56,309 nt of DNA from Crocinitomicaceae bacterium. GTDB lineage: Bacteria > Bacteroidota > Bacteroidia > Flavobacteriales_D > Crocinitomicaceae. The stretch covers positions 1 through 56,309 of the forward strand of contig QKAV01000051.1 in NCBI GenBank assembly GCA_003247185.1. The letters run 5' to 3'. Of the stretch, positions 36,535 to 45,150 are shown piece after piece; position 1 is the stretch's first letter; each line of letters starts with the position of its first letter. A program made the translations under genes and the position numbers. The notes under the pieces were generated by a model. It made no database searches, was not told the DNA's origin, and saw nothing but the letters and a program-made list of their open reading frames with translations.

Positions 36535-36915
36535 TTAGTGATTTGTTGATGTGACAATAGTTTTAAATATTCGCTTGAACTTTCTGTCGATCAATGCGGA
36601 TTCGTGTATTTCCTTTGCGGTATAGATAACAAATATAGCGAGTTGTTTGTGCTCAGAAATCATCCGATCTTCTAATTCCTGTTTATTAAGACGAATAGCC
36701 TCTCTGATTCTGCGTTTCACAAGGTTTCTGCTAACAGCTTTTTTATGGTTCCGCTTGGATACGGCTATGGCAAATTGTAATGGAGAGTTGCTGTTGTTAA
36801 TTTCCAGTATTTTGATCAGAAAAGGGTAGTCCTTATGAGTAGTTCCGTTCGCGTAAACGTCCTCTATAAGCTTCTTTCCGGTTAATTTGTAACTTTTACC
36901 AAACAGATTACTCAT
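36535..36915 (-). CDS. rnpA: Ribonuclease P protein component
   Basis: RnpA assists the RNase P RNA in removing 5' leaders from tRNA precursors. The 126-residue product has the conserved RNR region AVSRNLVKRRIREAIR (~60-75), preceded by LQFAIAVSKRNHKKA, and a basic composition. The start ATG overlaps the TGA of the SPOR gene (ATGA), and the S41 gene follows one base after its stop, so the three are translationally linked. It is not next to rpmH or dnaA, as is common in this phylum. Confidence 0.93.
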   Translation of the reverse strand: MSNLFGKSYKLTGKKLIEDVYANGTTHKDYPFLIKILEINNSNSPLQFAIAVSKRNHKKAVSRNLVKRRIREAIRLNKQELEDRMISEHKQLAIFVIYTAKEIHESALIDRKFKRIFKTIVTSTNH

Positions 36916-37325
36916 TCCATTTTTCTGTCTAAACGGGGCAAATTGATCTTTTCCTGAACAATGAAACTGGTAGGATATTCTGCTTCTACCTCTACTTTTA
37001 TTTTTTCCGCCTCCAGTCTCGTTCTGAAATCACCTACTTTCAGAATAAAATATGGAGCACTGAATATAATATATGTGTCAACCGTCGGGAACTTAGTGAC
37101 AAATCTGTTTTTAGCATCCTGAACGGCTGATTTATCCGAATCAAAGAACAACTGAATTCTGAATCCGTCGATTTGCGGTTTTATTGCAGGAGGAACGATT
37201 CTTCCTTGTTTCTCTACAAGTGCATCTATTCTGTTATCCTTGATTACTTTAATATTTCCGTCCTGAGCATAAAGTTGAAAAGCTCCGCACACACTTAGGA
37301 TAAATCCGAGTAAAAAAATCTTCAT
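36912..37325 (-). CDS. SPOR domain protein
   Basis: The 137-residue product has a signal peptide (MKIFLLGFILSVCGAFQLYAQ), a short linker and a SPOR domain (~52-135: GFRIQLFFDSDKSAVQDAKNRFVTKF, then Y..FSAPYFILKVGDFRTRLEAEKI). SPOR domains bind denuded glycan strands of peptidoglycan, often at the division site, so a periplasmic role in wall remodelling is likely. I chose the ATG at 37325; the longer alternative start at 37370 would add 15 residues that spoil the signal peptide. It heads the SPOR-rnpA-S41-ligase-dehydrogenase series and is divergent from the act operon. Confidence 0.87.
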   Translation of the reverse strand: MKIFLLGFILSVCGAFQLYAQDGNIKVIKDNRIDALVEKQGRIVPPAIKPQIDGFRIQLFFDSDKSAVQDAKNRFVTKFPTVDTYIIFSAPYFILKVGDFRTRLEAEKIKVEVEAEYPTSFIVQEKINLPRLDRKME

Positions 37326-37421
37326 ATTGTTCAGAAGTATTAATGGTGTAAAAGTAAGATTTCTAAACAATCTCCGTGCCGTTGATCATATTTGAAGATG
37401 AAGGAAATGTTAAAAAATGTT

Positions 37422-37440
37422 ATTTAGAATCTTTCTAAAT
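37422..37440. promoter_or_regulatory. Perfect inverted repeat upstream of act operon
   Basis: ATTTAGAA and TTCTAAAT form a perfect 8-bp dyad with a three-base spacer. It lies between the divergent SPOR gene and the act operon, ~57 bases above the act -7 box. No gene or terminator explains it, so it is a candidate operator. Confidence 0.4.
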
Positions 37441-37474
37441 TAATTTGATGCTGAGCGAAATTGTCATAAAACTG

Positions 37475-37482
37475 TCACGTGA
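37475..37482. promoter_or_regulatory. Palindrome TCACGTGA in act promoter
   Basis: A perfect 8-bp palindrome sits 14 bases above the act -7 box, roughly where a -33 element is expected. CACGTGA recurs at 37530-37536 below the start point. This is a candidate regulator site. Confidence 0.35.
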
Positions 37483-37496
37483 TATCGCAATTCTTA

Positions 37497-37504
37497 TAAA
37501 TTTG
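37497..37504 (+). promoter_or_regulatory. -7 promoter box of act-cox operon
   Basis: TAAATTTG matches TAnnTTTG exactly and gives a leader of about 40 bases before the actA ATG at 37551. No -33 TTG at normal distance. A perfect 10-bp palindrome, GTGTTAACAC, lies in the leader at 37518-37527. Confidence 0.55.
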
Positions 37505-37550
37505 TTCCCGTCAAAAAGTGTTAACACAACACGTGACCAAAGGATTTTAC

Positions 37551-38897
37551 ATGAAAATATCTAATAGTCAGATGTTTAGAATTAACGTTAAATGGTGGAT
37601 TGGAATTATAGCTTTCGTGCTTTCATCCACACCAATTACATTCGCACAAGGTGATGCGCTTTTTAAAGCAAAATGTTCGACATGTCACCAGGTATTCAAA
37701 AACAGTACAGGCCCTAAGCTTTTTGAGGTTCGTAAAAAATGGGAAGATGGCGGTGCGAAACCAGGAACAATTTTCCAATGGGTGAAAAACTGGCAAGTTG
37801 CAGTTGCTCAGGATGATTATGCGAAAAGTGTTGAGTCTTGGTCTCCGGCCGCGATGAGTACTTTCCCTGATTTGACTGACGAGCAAATCACTTCTATTTT
37901 CGACTGGGTCGATTCTCAGACAGAAGGTGGTGATCAGGCAGCAGCAGGAACTGCAGTTGCAACACCAACTGACGCTACGGAAGAAGAGTCTGACCTTGGT
38001 TGGGTTTGGGTCGTTATGGCGGTCATTTTTGTGGTGATCATTTTAGCTGTTGGAGGTGTTAGAAGACAACTTAAAGCTGCAGCTGCGGAAGCGGATGGTA
38101 CATCATTCGATCCTGGAATGAGCTATGGTGATGAGTTTAAACAATGGGCTTGGAAGAATCGTAAATATGTTGGAATAGGGGGTCTGGTAATCGTTCTTGC
38201 TGTGATCGTAACTCTGTTCCAAAGTTTATATTCTATCGGGGTAATTGATAATTATCAACCGTCTCAGCCAATTGCATTCCCGCATGATATGCACACCGGG
38301 GTTAATGGAATTGATTGTAAATACTGTCATAACTCAGTTACGAAATCAAGAACTGCAGGTCTTCCAACTGTAAATGTTTGTATGAACTGTCACAAACAAA
38401 TTAACGGTAGAACACCGGTACAACAAGAGAAGATCGCTAAGATTTACGAAGCTGCGGGATGGAGTCCTGAAGGAGCTGGTAAATATACAGGTGAAACAAA
38501 ACCAATTACATGGAATAAAGTGCATGTTCTTCCGGATCACGTGTATTTCAGTCACAAGCAACACGTTGTTGTTGGTGGTGTAGATTGTAAGCAATGTCAT
38601 GGTGATATGACAAAAATGACTGAAACGGCCAAAGTACAGCCGGTTGAAGAGTTGAACAAAGTGGAAGGAAATATTCCTTTAACAAAGAGAACACTTACAA
38701 TGGGTTGGTGTATCGAGTGTCACAAAGAGAAAGAAGTATCACTTGGTTCTCTTGACACGAAGAAAGATGGTTACTACGACGAAATCCACAGACGCCTTAT
38801 GAACAATGACAAGAAACTTTATGAGAAATACCTTGAAGATGGTAAAGTAACAGTTTCTGAGTTGGGTGGATGGGAATGTGCTAAATGTCATTATTAA
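37551..38897 (+). CDS. actA: Alternative complex III subunit ActA, multihaem cytochrome c
   Basis: The Act complex oxidises menaquinol and passes electrons to the terminal oxidase. The 448-residue product has six CxxCH haem sites. One is in an N-terminal cytochrome c domain (CSTCH, ~42-46) after a signal-like segment. Five lie in a C-terminal multihaem domain (CKYCH ~254, CMNCH ~276, CKQCH ~345, CIECH ~386, CAKCH ~442, at the very end). Two membrane segments lie between (~155-175 and ~206-228). Described ActA proteins have five haems, so the N-terminal domain may be a fusion. I chose the ATG at 37551; an upstream GTG at 37518 falls in a palindrome and would spoil the leader. First gene of an eight-gene operon. 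Confidence 0.92.
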   Translation: MKISNSQMFRINVKWWIGIIAFVLSSTPITFAQGDALFKAKCSTCHQVFKNSTGPKLFEVRKKWEDGGAKPGTIFQWVKNWQVAVAQDDYAKSVESWSPAAMSTFPDLTDEQITSIFDWVDSQTEGGDQAAAGTAVATPTDATEEESDLGWVWVVMAVIFVVIILAVGGVRRQLKAAAAEADGTSFDPGMSYGDEFKQWAWKNRKYVGIGGLVIVLAVIVTLFQSLYSIGVIDNYQPSQPIAFPHDMHTGVNGIDCKYCHNSVTKSRTAGLPTVNVCMNCHKQINGRTPVQQEKIAKIYEAAGWSPEGAGKYTGETKPITWNKVHVLPDHVYFSHKQHVVVGGVDCKQCHGDMTKMTETAKVQPVEELNKVEGNIPLTKRTLTMGWCIECHKEKEVSLGSLDTKKDGYYDEIHRRLMNNDKKLYEKYLEDGKVTVSELGGWECAKCHY

Positions 38898-38924
38898 TAA
38901 GAAAAGACGAATTCGAATAAAGAT

Positions 38925-41900
38925 ATGGGAATGACTAGAAAATATTGGAAAGGAATTGATGAGTTGCATGAAACTCCACAATTTCTAGAGTCCAGAGACC
39001 AAGAATTTCCAGCTCAGCAAAATGTTGAAGAGTTCCTTGGTGATGAAAATTTGGACGCAACATCGACAAATCGTCGTGACTTCCTTAAGTTTTTAGGATT
39101 CAGCGTTGCAGCTGCAACTGTAGCAGCGTGTGAGGCTCCGGTTACAAAGGCGATTCCTTACGTGAATAAGCCTGAAGATGTTACTCCGGGTATGCCAACT
39201 TGGTATGCGTCAACTTATTATGACGGTACTTCTTATGCATCAATTCTTGTTAAAACACGTGAAGGTCGTCCAATCTTTATTAAAGGTAATAAGGACCAGG
39301 GGATTACTCACGGAGCTGTAAACCCGCGTATTGTGGCTTCAGTTCTTGGGTTGTACGACGGAGAGCGTTTAACAAGTGCAATGGTTGACGGGAATTCAGC
39401 TAAATTCTCTGACCTGGATGAAAAGGTGGGAGATGCGTTGAAGTCAGCTAAGAAAGTTACTTTGGTATCCGGAACAGTGATTAGTCCTTCATTGGGAATG
39501 GCTATTTCTGAATTGGCTGCTTCTGTTGGTGCAGATAAGTTTGAACATATTCAATACGATGCGGTCTCTTATGCCGCTATTCGTGAGTCTCATAAAAATG
39601 CATTTGGTGCGACAATCCCGAACTGGGATGGAAGCGATGCATCAGCTAATGACGGGATCATTCCTAACTATGCGTTTTGTAAAGCTAAAACAATCGTTAG
39701 TGTTGGAGCTGACTTCTTAAATTCATGGTTGTTACCAACTCAATTCTCCAAGCAATACGGATCTCGCAGAAATCCTGACGGAGAATGGATGTCCAAGCAT
39801 TTCCAGTTTGAATCGATTATGTCGATCACAGGATCTAATGCGGACTACAGAGCAATGATTAAACCTTCTCAACAAGCAAGCGTACTTGCATACTTATTGA
39901 AAGGATTCGGAGTTTCTGTTTCAGCACCTGCGTTGGATGAGAATGCTAAAAAGGTAGCTGATGCAGCTATTAAAGCGCTTAAAGCAAGTAAAGAAGAATC
40001 TTTGGTAGTATGTGATTCTAACAGTACGGATGTTCAAATGTTGGTAAACAAGTTGAATGAGGTACTTGGAGCATACACGAAGACAATCAATATTAATGAC
40101 CCGATTAATCTTTACAGATCTGAAGACAAAAAGATGTCTGCATTTGTAAAAGATGTAATCTCAGGAAAAGGATCGGATGCTGTTATCTTCATGGGAACAA
40201 ATCCGGTGTATACGTTACCAAATGGTGCTGCTTTTGGTGCTGCACTTAAAAACGTAAAAACTACTATTTCCTTAAACGCTTATGCGGATGAAACAGGAAG
40301 CTTGTGTAAATTCCAGGCCCCTGACCACCACGCTTTGGAAGCATGGATGGATTTCAATCCTACAATGAGCCATTATGCGGTTGCGCAACCTACAATTCGT
40401 CCTTTACACAACACTGCTTCTGCTATCGAAACAATGTTAGTATGGGCTGGTAAGGCGAAAAGAGGTGGAAAGGATTCAAAAGTAGCTTACGATTATATCA
40501 GAAAGAACTGGGAAGAAGAAGGATTCAATAAGTACAATGATACTCCTTATACTGATTTCCATACATATTGGTCAATGGCAGTTCACAACAGCTGCTTGAA
40601 CTCTAAACCTGCAGAAGCTGCAAATGTTAGCTTTACAGGAAGTCTTTCAGGATTGAATTTCCCTAAAGGTGGAGATACAGAGGTTGTACTTTATCAAAAG
40701 GCAGCTATCGGTACAGGAGATCAGGCTGGTAACCCTTGGTTACAAGAGATGCCGGATCCGATGTCAAAAGTAACTTGGGATAACTACATCACTATGAGTC
40801 CTGCTGATATGGAGAAAGGTGGTTACACACAATACTTCGATCAGGAGCACGGGTTAAACTTAGCTACTGTAAAGGTAGGTGAGATGTCAGTTACTTTACC
40901 GGTATATCCATTACCAGGTCAAATGAGCGGAACAGTTGGTATCGCGCTTGGATATGGTCGTGGTGGAAATGGAGAGAAAATCGGAAAGGCGGCTTATCAA
41001 ACATACCAATATGGTGGTCATATCATGAACGAAGCAGGAAATCCAACTCCGGTAGGATCGAATGTTTATGGCTTCATGAGTGTTGTTGGTGGTTTAATGA
41101 ATACATCAAATGTAGCTTCTATCGCAAAAGCTGAGGGTACATATCTGATTGCTGCAACGCAGATTCATTCAACTGCAATGGGTAGACATTCGGTAGTGCG
41201 TGAAACTACTTTGAATGGTTACAACACATTAGACAAAGAAGCTTATAACCCTACACACATGTTGGGTTATCTGAATAAAGAAGGAGAACACGATGTTAAG
41301 CCTGTTGGTGAATTCGATCTTTGGGATGCACATCCGGTAGAAAATATCGGACACAGATGGGGTATGACTATCGATCTTTCTTCTTGTATTGGATGTGGAT
41401 CATGTTTGATCGCATGTCAATCGGAAAATAACGTACCTGTAGTTGGTAAGGATGAAGTAAGAAGAGGTCGTGAAATGCACTGGTTGCGTTTGGATCGTTA
41501 CTTTGCTTCAACTGAAGAGGCTGCAGTTGGTACGCGCAAGGATATTGAGAAGAGCAGAATGGAGTGGTTTGACGAATTGGAGAATACAGCAGACAACCCT
41601 GCGGTAGTTCACATGCCAATGATGTGTCACCACTGTAATCATGCACCATGTGAAACAGTTTGTCCGGTTGCGGCAACTAACCATAGTAATGAAGGTTTGA
41701 ACCAAATGGCGTATAACCGTTGTATTGGTACTCGTTACTGTGCGAATAACTGTCCGTACAAAGTACGTCGTTTCAACTGGTTCAACTATCCTTCTTACAA
41801 AGCACAAGCTGAGATCAACCCTGCACAGGATGATCTTGGAAGAATGGTTCTTAACCCGGACGTTACAGTACGTACGAGAGGGGTTATGGAGAAATGTTCA

Positions 41901-42251
41901 TTCTGTGTACAAAGAATTCAGGCTACTAAACTGGATGCGAAGTCTGAAGGTCGTCCGGTTGAAGACGGAGAACTTTCTACTGCTTGTTCGGATGTATGTC
42001 CTACAAACGCAATTATCGTAGGTGACTGGAATGATGTGAATTCATCAATTCGTAAGAGTGCTGATGATAAACGTGCATACCAGGCGCTTGAAGAAATAGG
42101 AGTTAAGCCAAATGTTTGGTTCAAGGTGAAAGTTCGTAATAATGAGAACAAGGATCTTGAAGCAATTCAGGTAGCTGAAGCAGAGCACGCTCATGCTCAT
42201 GGTGGACACGAGTCACATGAGGGTGGAGAACATAAAGAAGAAAAACATTAA
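38925..42251 (+). CDS. actB: Alternative complex III iron-sulfur subunit ActB
   Basis: ActB combines a molybdopterin-oxidoreductase-like domain, which lacks the cofactor in characterised complexes, with a ferredoxin-like four-cluster domain. The 1108-residue product has a twin-arginine motif (NRRDFLKFLG, ~50) followed by lipobox VAAC, so it is probably Tat-exported and lipid-anchored. The iron-sulfur cysteines lie in the C-terminal third: CIGCGSCLIAC (~820), CHHCNHAPCETVCP, CIGTRYCANNCPY and CSFC...CSDVCP. The last ~25 residues are His-rich (HAHAHGGHESHEGGEH). It follows actA by 27 bases. Confidence 0.95.
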   Translation: MGMTRKYWKGIDELHETPQFLESRDQEFPAQQNVEEFLGDENLDATSTNRRDFLKFLGFSVAAATVAACEAPVTKAIPYVNKPEDVTPGMPTWYASTYYDGTSYASILVKTREGRPIFIKGNKDQGITHGAVNPRIVASVLGLYDGERLTSAMVDGNSAKFSDLDEKVGDALKSAKKVTLVSGTVISPSLGMAISELAASVGADKFEHIQYDAVSYAAIRESHKNAFGATIPNWDGSDASANDGIIPNYAFCKAKTIVSVGADFLNSWLLPTQFSKQYGSRRNPDGEWMSKHFQFESIMSITGSNADYRAMIKPSQQASVLAYLLKGFGVSVSAPALDENAKKVADAAIKALKASKEESLVVCDSNSTDVQMLVNKLNEVLGAYTKTININDPINLYRSEDKKMSAFVKDVISGKGSDAVIFMGTNPVYTLPNGAAFGAALKNVKTTISLNAYADETGSLCKFQAPDHHALEAWMDFNPTMSHYAVAQPTIRPLHNTASAIETMLVWAGKAKRGGKDSKVAYDYIRKNWEEEGFNKYNDTPYTDFHTYWSMAVHNSCLNSKPAEAANVSFTGSLSGLNFPKGGDTEVVLYQKAAIGTGDQAGNPWLQEMPDPMSKVTWDNYITMSPADMEKGGYTQYFDQEHGLNLATVKVGEMSVTLPVYPLPGQMSGTVGIALGYGRGGNGEKIGKAAYQTYQYGGHIMNEAGNPTPVGSNVYGFMSVVGGLMNTSNVASIAKAEGTYLIAATQIHSTAMGRHSVVRETTLNGYNTLDKEAYNPTHMLGYLNKEGEHDVKPVGEFDLWDAHPVENIGHRWGMTIDLSSCIGCGSCLIACQSENNVPVVGKDEVRRGREMHWLRLDRYFASTEEAAVGTRKDIEKSRMEWFDELENTADNPAVVHMPMMCHHCNHAPCETVCPVAATNHSNEGLNQMAYNRCIGTRYCANNCPYKVRRFNWFNYPSYKAQAEINPAQDDLGRMVLNPDVTVRTRGVMEKCSFCVQRIQATKLDAKSEGRPVEDGELSTACSDVCPTNAIIVGDWNDVNSSIRKSADDKRAYQALEEIGVKPNVWFKVKVRNNENKDLEAIQVAEAEHAHAHGGHESHEGGEHKEEKH

Positions 42252-42271
42252 TTGAATTAAAATAGACGCTA

Positions 42272-43831
42272 ATGCATAAGGAAGCAGCAATACGGGAACC
42301 CCTCATTTTAGGTCACAAGACTTATCATGATATTACAGAGGACGTATGTAAGCCAATTGAGGACAAGGCGCCACGAATGTGGTATGTGCTCTTTTCAATT
42401 GCACTGATCATTGGTCTTTACGGTGTTGGATGTATCCTTTACCTTTTGGGTACTGGAGTTGGAGTTTGGGGATTGAACAAGACTGTTGGTTGGGCTTGGG
42501 ATATTACAAACTTCGTATGGTGGGTAGGTATCGGTCACGCAGGTACGTTGATCTCTGCCGTGTTATTATTGTTCAGACAAAAATGGAGAATGGCGATTAA
42601 CCGTTCTGCAGAGGCGATGACAATCTTTGCCGTATTCATGGCAGGATTGTTCCCTTTGATCCACATGGGACGTCTTTGGTTGGGTTACTGGGTATTACCG
42701 ATTCCTAACCAGTTCGGATCGCTTTGGGTTAACTTCAACTCACCTTTGCTTTGGGACGTATTCGCGATCTCTACTTATTTATCGGTATCACTGGTGTTCT
42801 GGTATATCGGTCTTATTCCTGATTTCGCAACTATTCGTGACCGCGCTAAAAAACCGATCTCTAAAAAGATGTATTCAATTATGTCTTTCGGATGGTCAGG
42901 ACGTGCAAAGCACTGGAATCGTTTTGAATTGGTTTCGTTGGTACTTGCAGGTTTGGCAACACCACTTGTATTCTCGGTTCACTCGATCGTATCATTTGAC
43001 TTCGCCACTTCTGTAATTCCTGGATGGCATACTACCATCTTCCCTCCTTACTTCGTTGCGGGAGCGGTATTCTCAGGATTTGCGATGGTACAAACCCTAC
43101 TACTTGTAATGCGTAAAGCAATGCACCTTGAAAACTATATTCATACGAAGCACGTCGAGTATATGAATATCGTAATCATGGTTACAGGTTCAATCGTAGG
43201 TACTGCCTATATCACTGAGCTTTTTGTTTCCTGGTATTCCGGTGTGGAATATGAATCTTACGCATTTATCAATCGTGCAACCGGACCTTACTGGTGGGCT
43301 TATGCATCGATGATGACATGTAACGTGGTTTCTCCTCAGTTGATGTGGTTCAGAAGATTAAGAAGAAGTTTGATCTTTACTTTCATTATTTCAATCGTTG
43401 TAAACATCGGTATGTGGTTCGAACGTTACGTAATTATCGTTACTTCAATACACCGTGATTACCTTCCGTCTTCATGGAGTATGCATTACCCAAGCCACAT
43501 TGATATCGGGGTATATGTTGGTACAATCGGATTGTTCTTCGTGTTCTTCCTGTTGTTTGCGAGATACTTCCCGGTATTGGCATTAAACGAGATAAAAACG
43601 ATTTTGAAGTCTTCCGGAGAATATTATAAGAACTTACCGGATGATCATCATCATGGTGATGACCACGGACACGTAGTTGAAGAGGTTAAAGCAGAAGCTG
43701 CACCCGTAGTAGAGGAAACAGTAGCTCCTGAAACGGAAACTCCTGAAGCGGATAGTACTGAAGAGCCAAAATCTGAGGATAACTCAGATGAGGAATCGGA
43801 TACGGAAGAGAAGGATGAAACCAATGATTAA
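42272..43831 (+). CDS. actC: Alternative complex III membrane subunit ActC (NrfD/PsrC-like)
   Basis: ActC is the quinol-binding membrane subunit. The 519-residue product has about ten membrane helices (residues ~35-450) with NrfD-family features (VWWVGIGHAGTLISAVLLLFRQKWR, GLFPLIHMGRLWLGYW, FVAGAVFSGFAMVQTLL). The ~60-residue tail after the last helix is unusual: a His cluster (DDHHHGDDHGH) then a long Glu/Asp/Pro/Thr-rich stretch. It lies 20 bases after actB. Confidence 0.94.
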   Translation: MHKEAAIREPLILGHKTYHDITEDVCKPIEDKAPRMWYVLFSIALIIGLYGVGCILYLLGTGVGVWGLNKTVGWAWDITNFVWWVGIGHAGTLISAVLLLFRQKWRMAINRSAEAMTIFAVFMAGLFPLIHMGRLWLGYWVLPIPNQFGSLWVNFNSPLLWDVFAISTYLSVSLVFWYIGLIPDFATIRDRAKKPISKKMYSIMSFGWSGRAKHWNRFELVSLVLAGLATPLVFSVHSIVSFDFATSVIPGWHTTIFPPYFVAGAVFSGFAMVQTLLLVMRKAMHLENYIHTKHVEYMNIVIMVTGSIVGTAYITELFVSWYSGVEYESYAFINRATGPYWWAYASMMTCNVVSPQLMWFRRLRRSLIFTFIISIVVNIGMWFERYVIIVTSIHRDYLPSSWSMHYPSHIDIGVYVGTIGLFFVFFLLFARYFPVLALNEIKTILKSSGEYYKNLPDDHHHGDDHGHVVEEVKAEAAPVVEETVAPETETPEADSTEEPKSEDNSDEESDTEEKDETND

Positions 43832-43848
43832 TTCTGAAATTAAAAGAA

Positions 43849-44382
43849 ATGGCAGATAAAGTATTTTACGCAATGTACGATGACGACGATGTACTGAAAG
43901 ACGGTGCAAAGAAGTTGGTGTCGAAAGGAGTGAAGGTAACGGAGGTGTTTTCTCCATTCCCGATTCACGGTATTGATCCGATCATTGGTATAAAAAACAC
44001 ACGTCTTGGAATCATGGCGTTTATCTATGGACTTACCGGATTAACATTGGCAACGATTGGTATGAGATATTTCATGATCGAGGATTGGCCGATGAACGTA
44101 GGGGGTAAACCAAATTTTAGTTACCTGGATAATATTTTGGCATTCATTCCGATCACATTTGAGTTTACGGTATTATGTGCCGCGCACGGTATGGCGATTA
44201 CTTATTTCCTTAGAAATAAAACATTACCGGGTATGCCAGCGCAAAATCCTGATCCGAGAACTACAGATGACCGTTTCGTTATGGAATTGAGAGTATCTGA
44301 AAATTCGAAGTTCTCAGCTGAAGAACTTGAGAAAATGATCAAGGAAACAGGAATTGTAGAATTAGATCAGAAATCGCTTTAA
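43849..44382 (+). CDS. actD: Alternative complex III subunit ActD (DUF3341)
   Basis: The 177-residue product matches the DUF3341/ActD family: an N-terminal soluble part with VFSPFPIHGID, then two membrane helices (residues ~56-76 and ~100-122; LGIMAFIYGLTGLTLA and FIPITFEFTVLCAAHGMAI), and a C-terminal tail containing TTDDRFVMELRV. ActD is a membrane subunit of the Act complex without known redox centres. It follows actC by 17 bases and precedes actE by 17. Confidence 0.92.
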   Translation: MADKVFYAMYDDDDVLKDGAKKLVSKGVKVTEVFSPFPIHGIDPIIGIKNTRLGIMAFIYGLTGLTLATIGMRYFMIEDWPMNVGGKPNFSYLDNILAFIPITFEFTVLCAAHGMAITYFLRNKTLPGMPAQNPDPRTTDDRFVMELRVSENSKFSAEELEKMIKETGIVELDQKSL

Positions 44383-44399
44383 TACGGACTAAGAATCTG

Positions 44400-45122
44400 A
44401 TGAAAATGAAATTAAAGAGCATGAAAATAGTAGCATTGTCGGCATTGTCAATCATTGTGTTGGCAGGATGTGGTGCTGATAAGGATAGTCCAGGTTTGGA
44501 ATATATGCCTGACATGTATCGTTCTCCGGCAATTGAGCCTTATGTTGATTACGGTCACATGAAGGAACGTGAAAATATGGATTCTAAAAACCATCTTTCA
44601 GCGTTGGTTCCTCCGGTTGGAACAATTCCTTATTATGGAACAGATTCAGCGGAAGTAATGTTAATGTTACCATATAAAAGATTACCAAATGTTTCCTTCA
44701 AAGAAACGCATGGTGTATATGATGGAATGTTAACTGCGGAGAATGAATATGAGTTAGCTGCTGCTGATGTGAACCCTTTAACCCTAACTGCTGATAACGC
44801 AGATGCTATTTTTAAAGAGGGAAAAGCTTTGTTCACGTCTAACTGTGCTCATTGTCATGGTGAAAAAGGTAACGGTGAAGGTCCGATGGTTAAAAGTGGT
44901 GCCTACACAGGAGTACCTGACTATGCCAATTTAACGAACCTGAGTGACGGTCAGATCTTTTATTCCATATACTATGGTAAGAACATGATGGGTGCACACG
45001 GACCTATTCTAACGAAGAAAGAAATCTGGACATTGGTTCACTATGTTAGAAAGTTCCAGAATCCTAATTACGGGCCTGGAGTTTCTGTAATGGCAGATAC
45101 GGTAAATGCACAGATGCAATAA
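44400..45122 (+). CDS. actE: Alternative complex III subunit ActE, monohaem cytochrome c lipoprotein
   Basis: The 240-residue product has a lipoprotein signal (VLAGC, Cys ~24) and one haem-binding motif CAHCH (~147) in a C-terminal cytochrome c domain, with the distal Met likely in the segment KNMMGAHGP. The region before it carries MPDMYRSPAIEPY and PPVGTIP, typical of the ActE family. ActE is thought to relay electrons from ActA toward the oxidase or a soluble carrier. It lies 17 bases after actD. Confidence 0.93.
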   Translation: MKMKLKSMKIVALSALSIIVLAGCGADKDSPGLEYMPDMYRSPAIEPYVDYGHMKERENMDSKNHLSALVPPVGTIPYYGTDSAEVMLMLPYKRLPNVSFKETHGVYDGMLTAENEYELAAADVNPLTLTADNADAIFKEGKALFTSNCAHCHGEKGNGEGPMVKSGAYTGVPDYANLTNLSDGQIFYSIYYGKNMMGAHGPILTKKEIWTLVHYVRKFQNPNYGPGVSVMADTVNAQMQ

Positions 45123-45150
45123 TTATTAAGCGACTAGAAAAAAGGAACAA

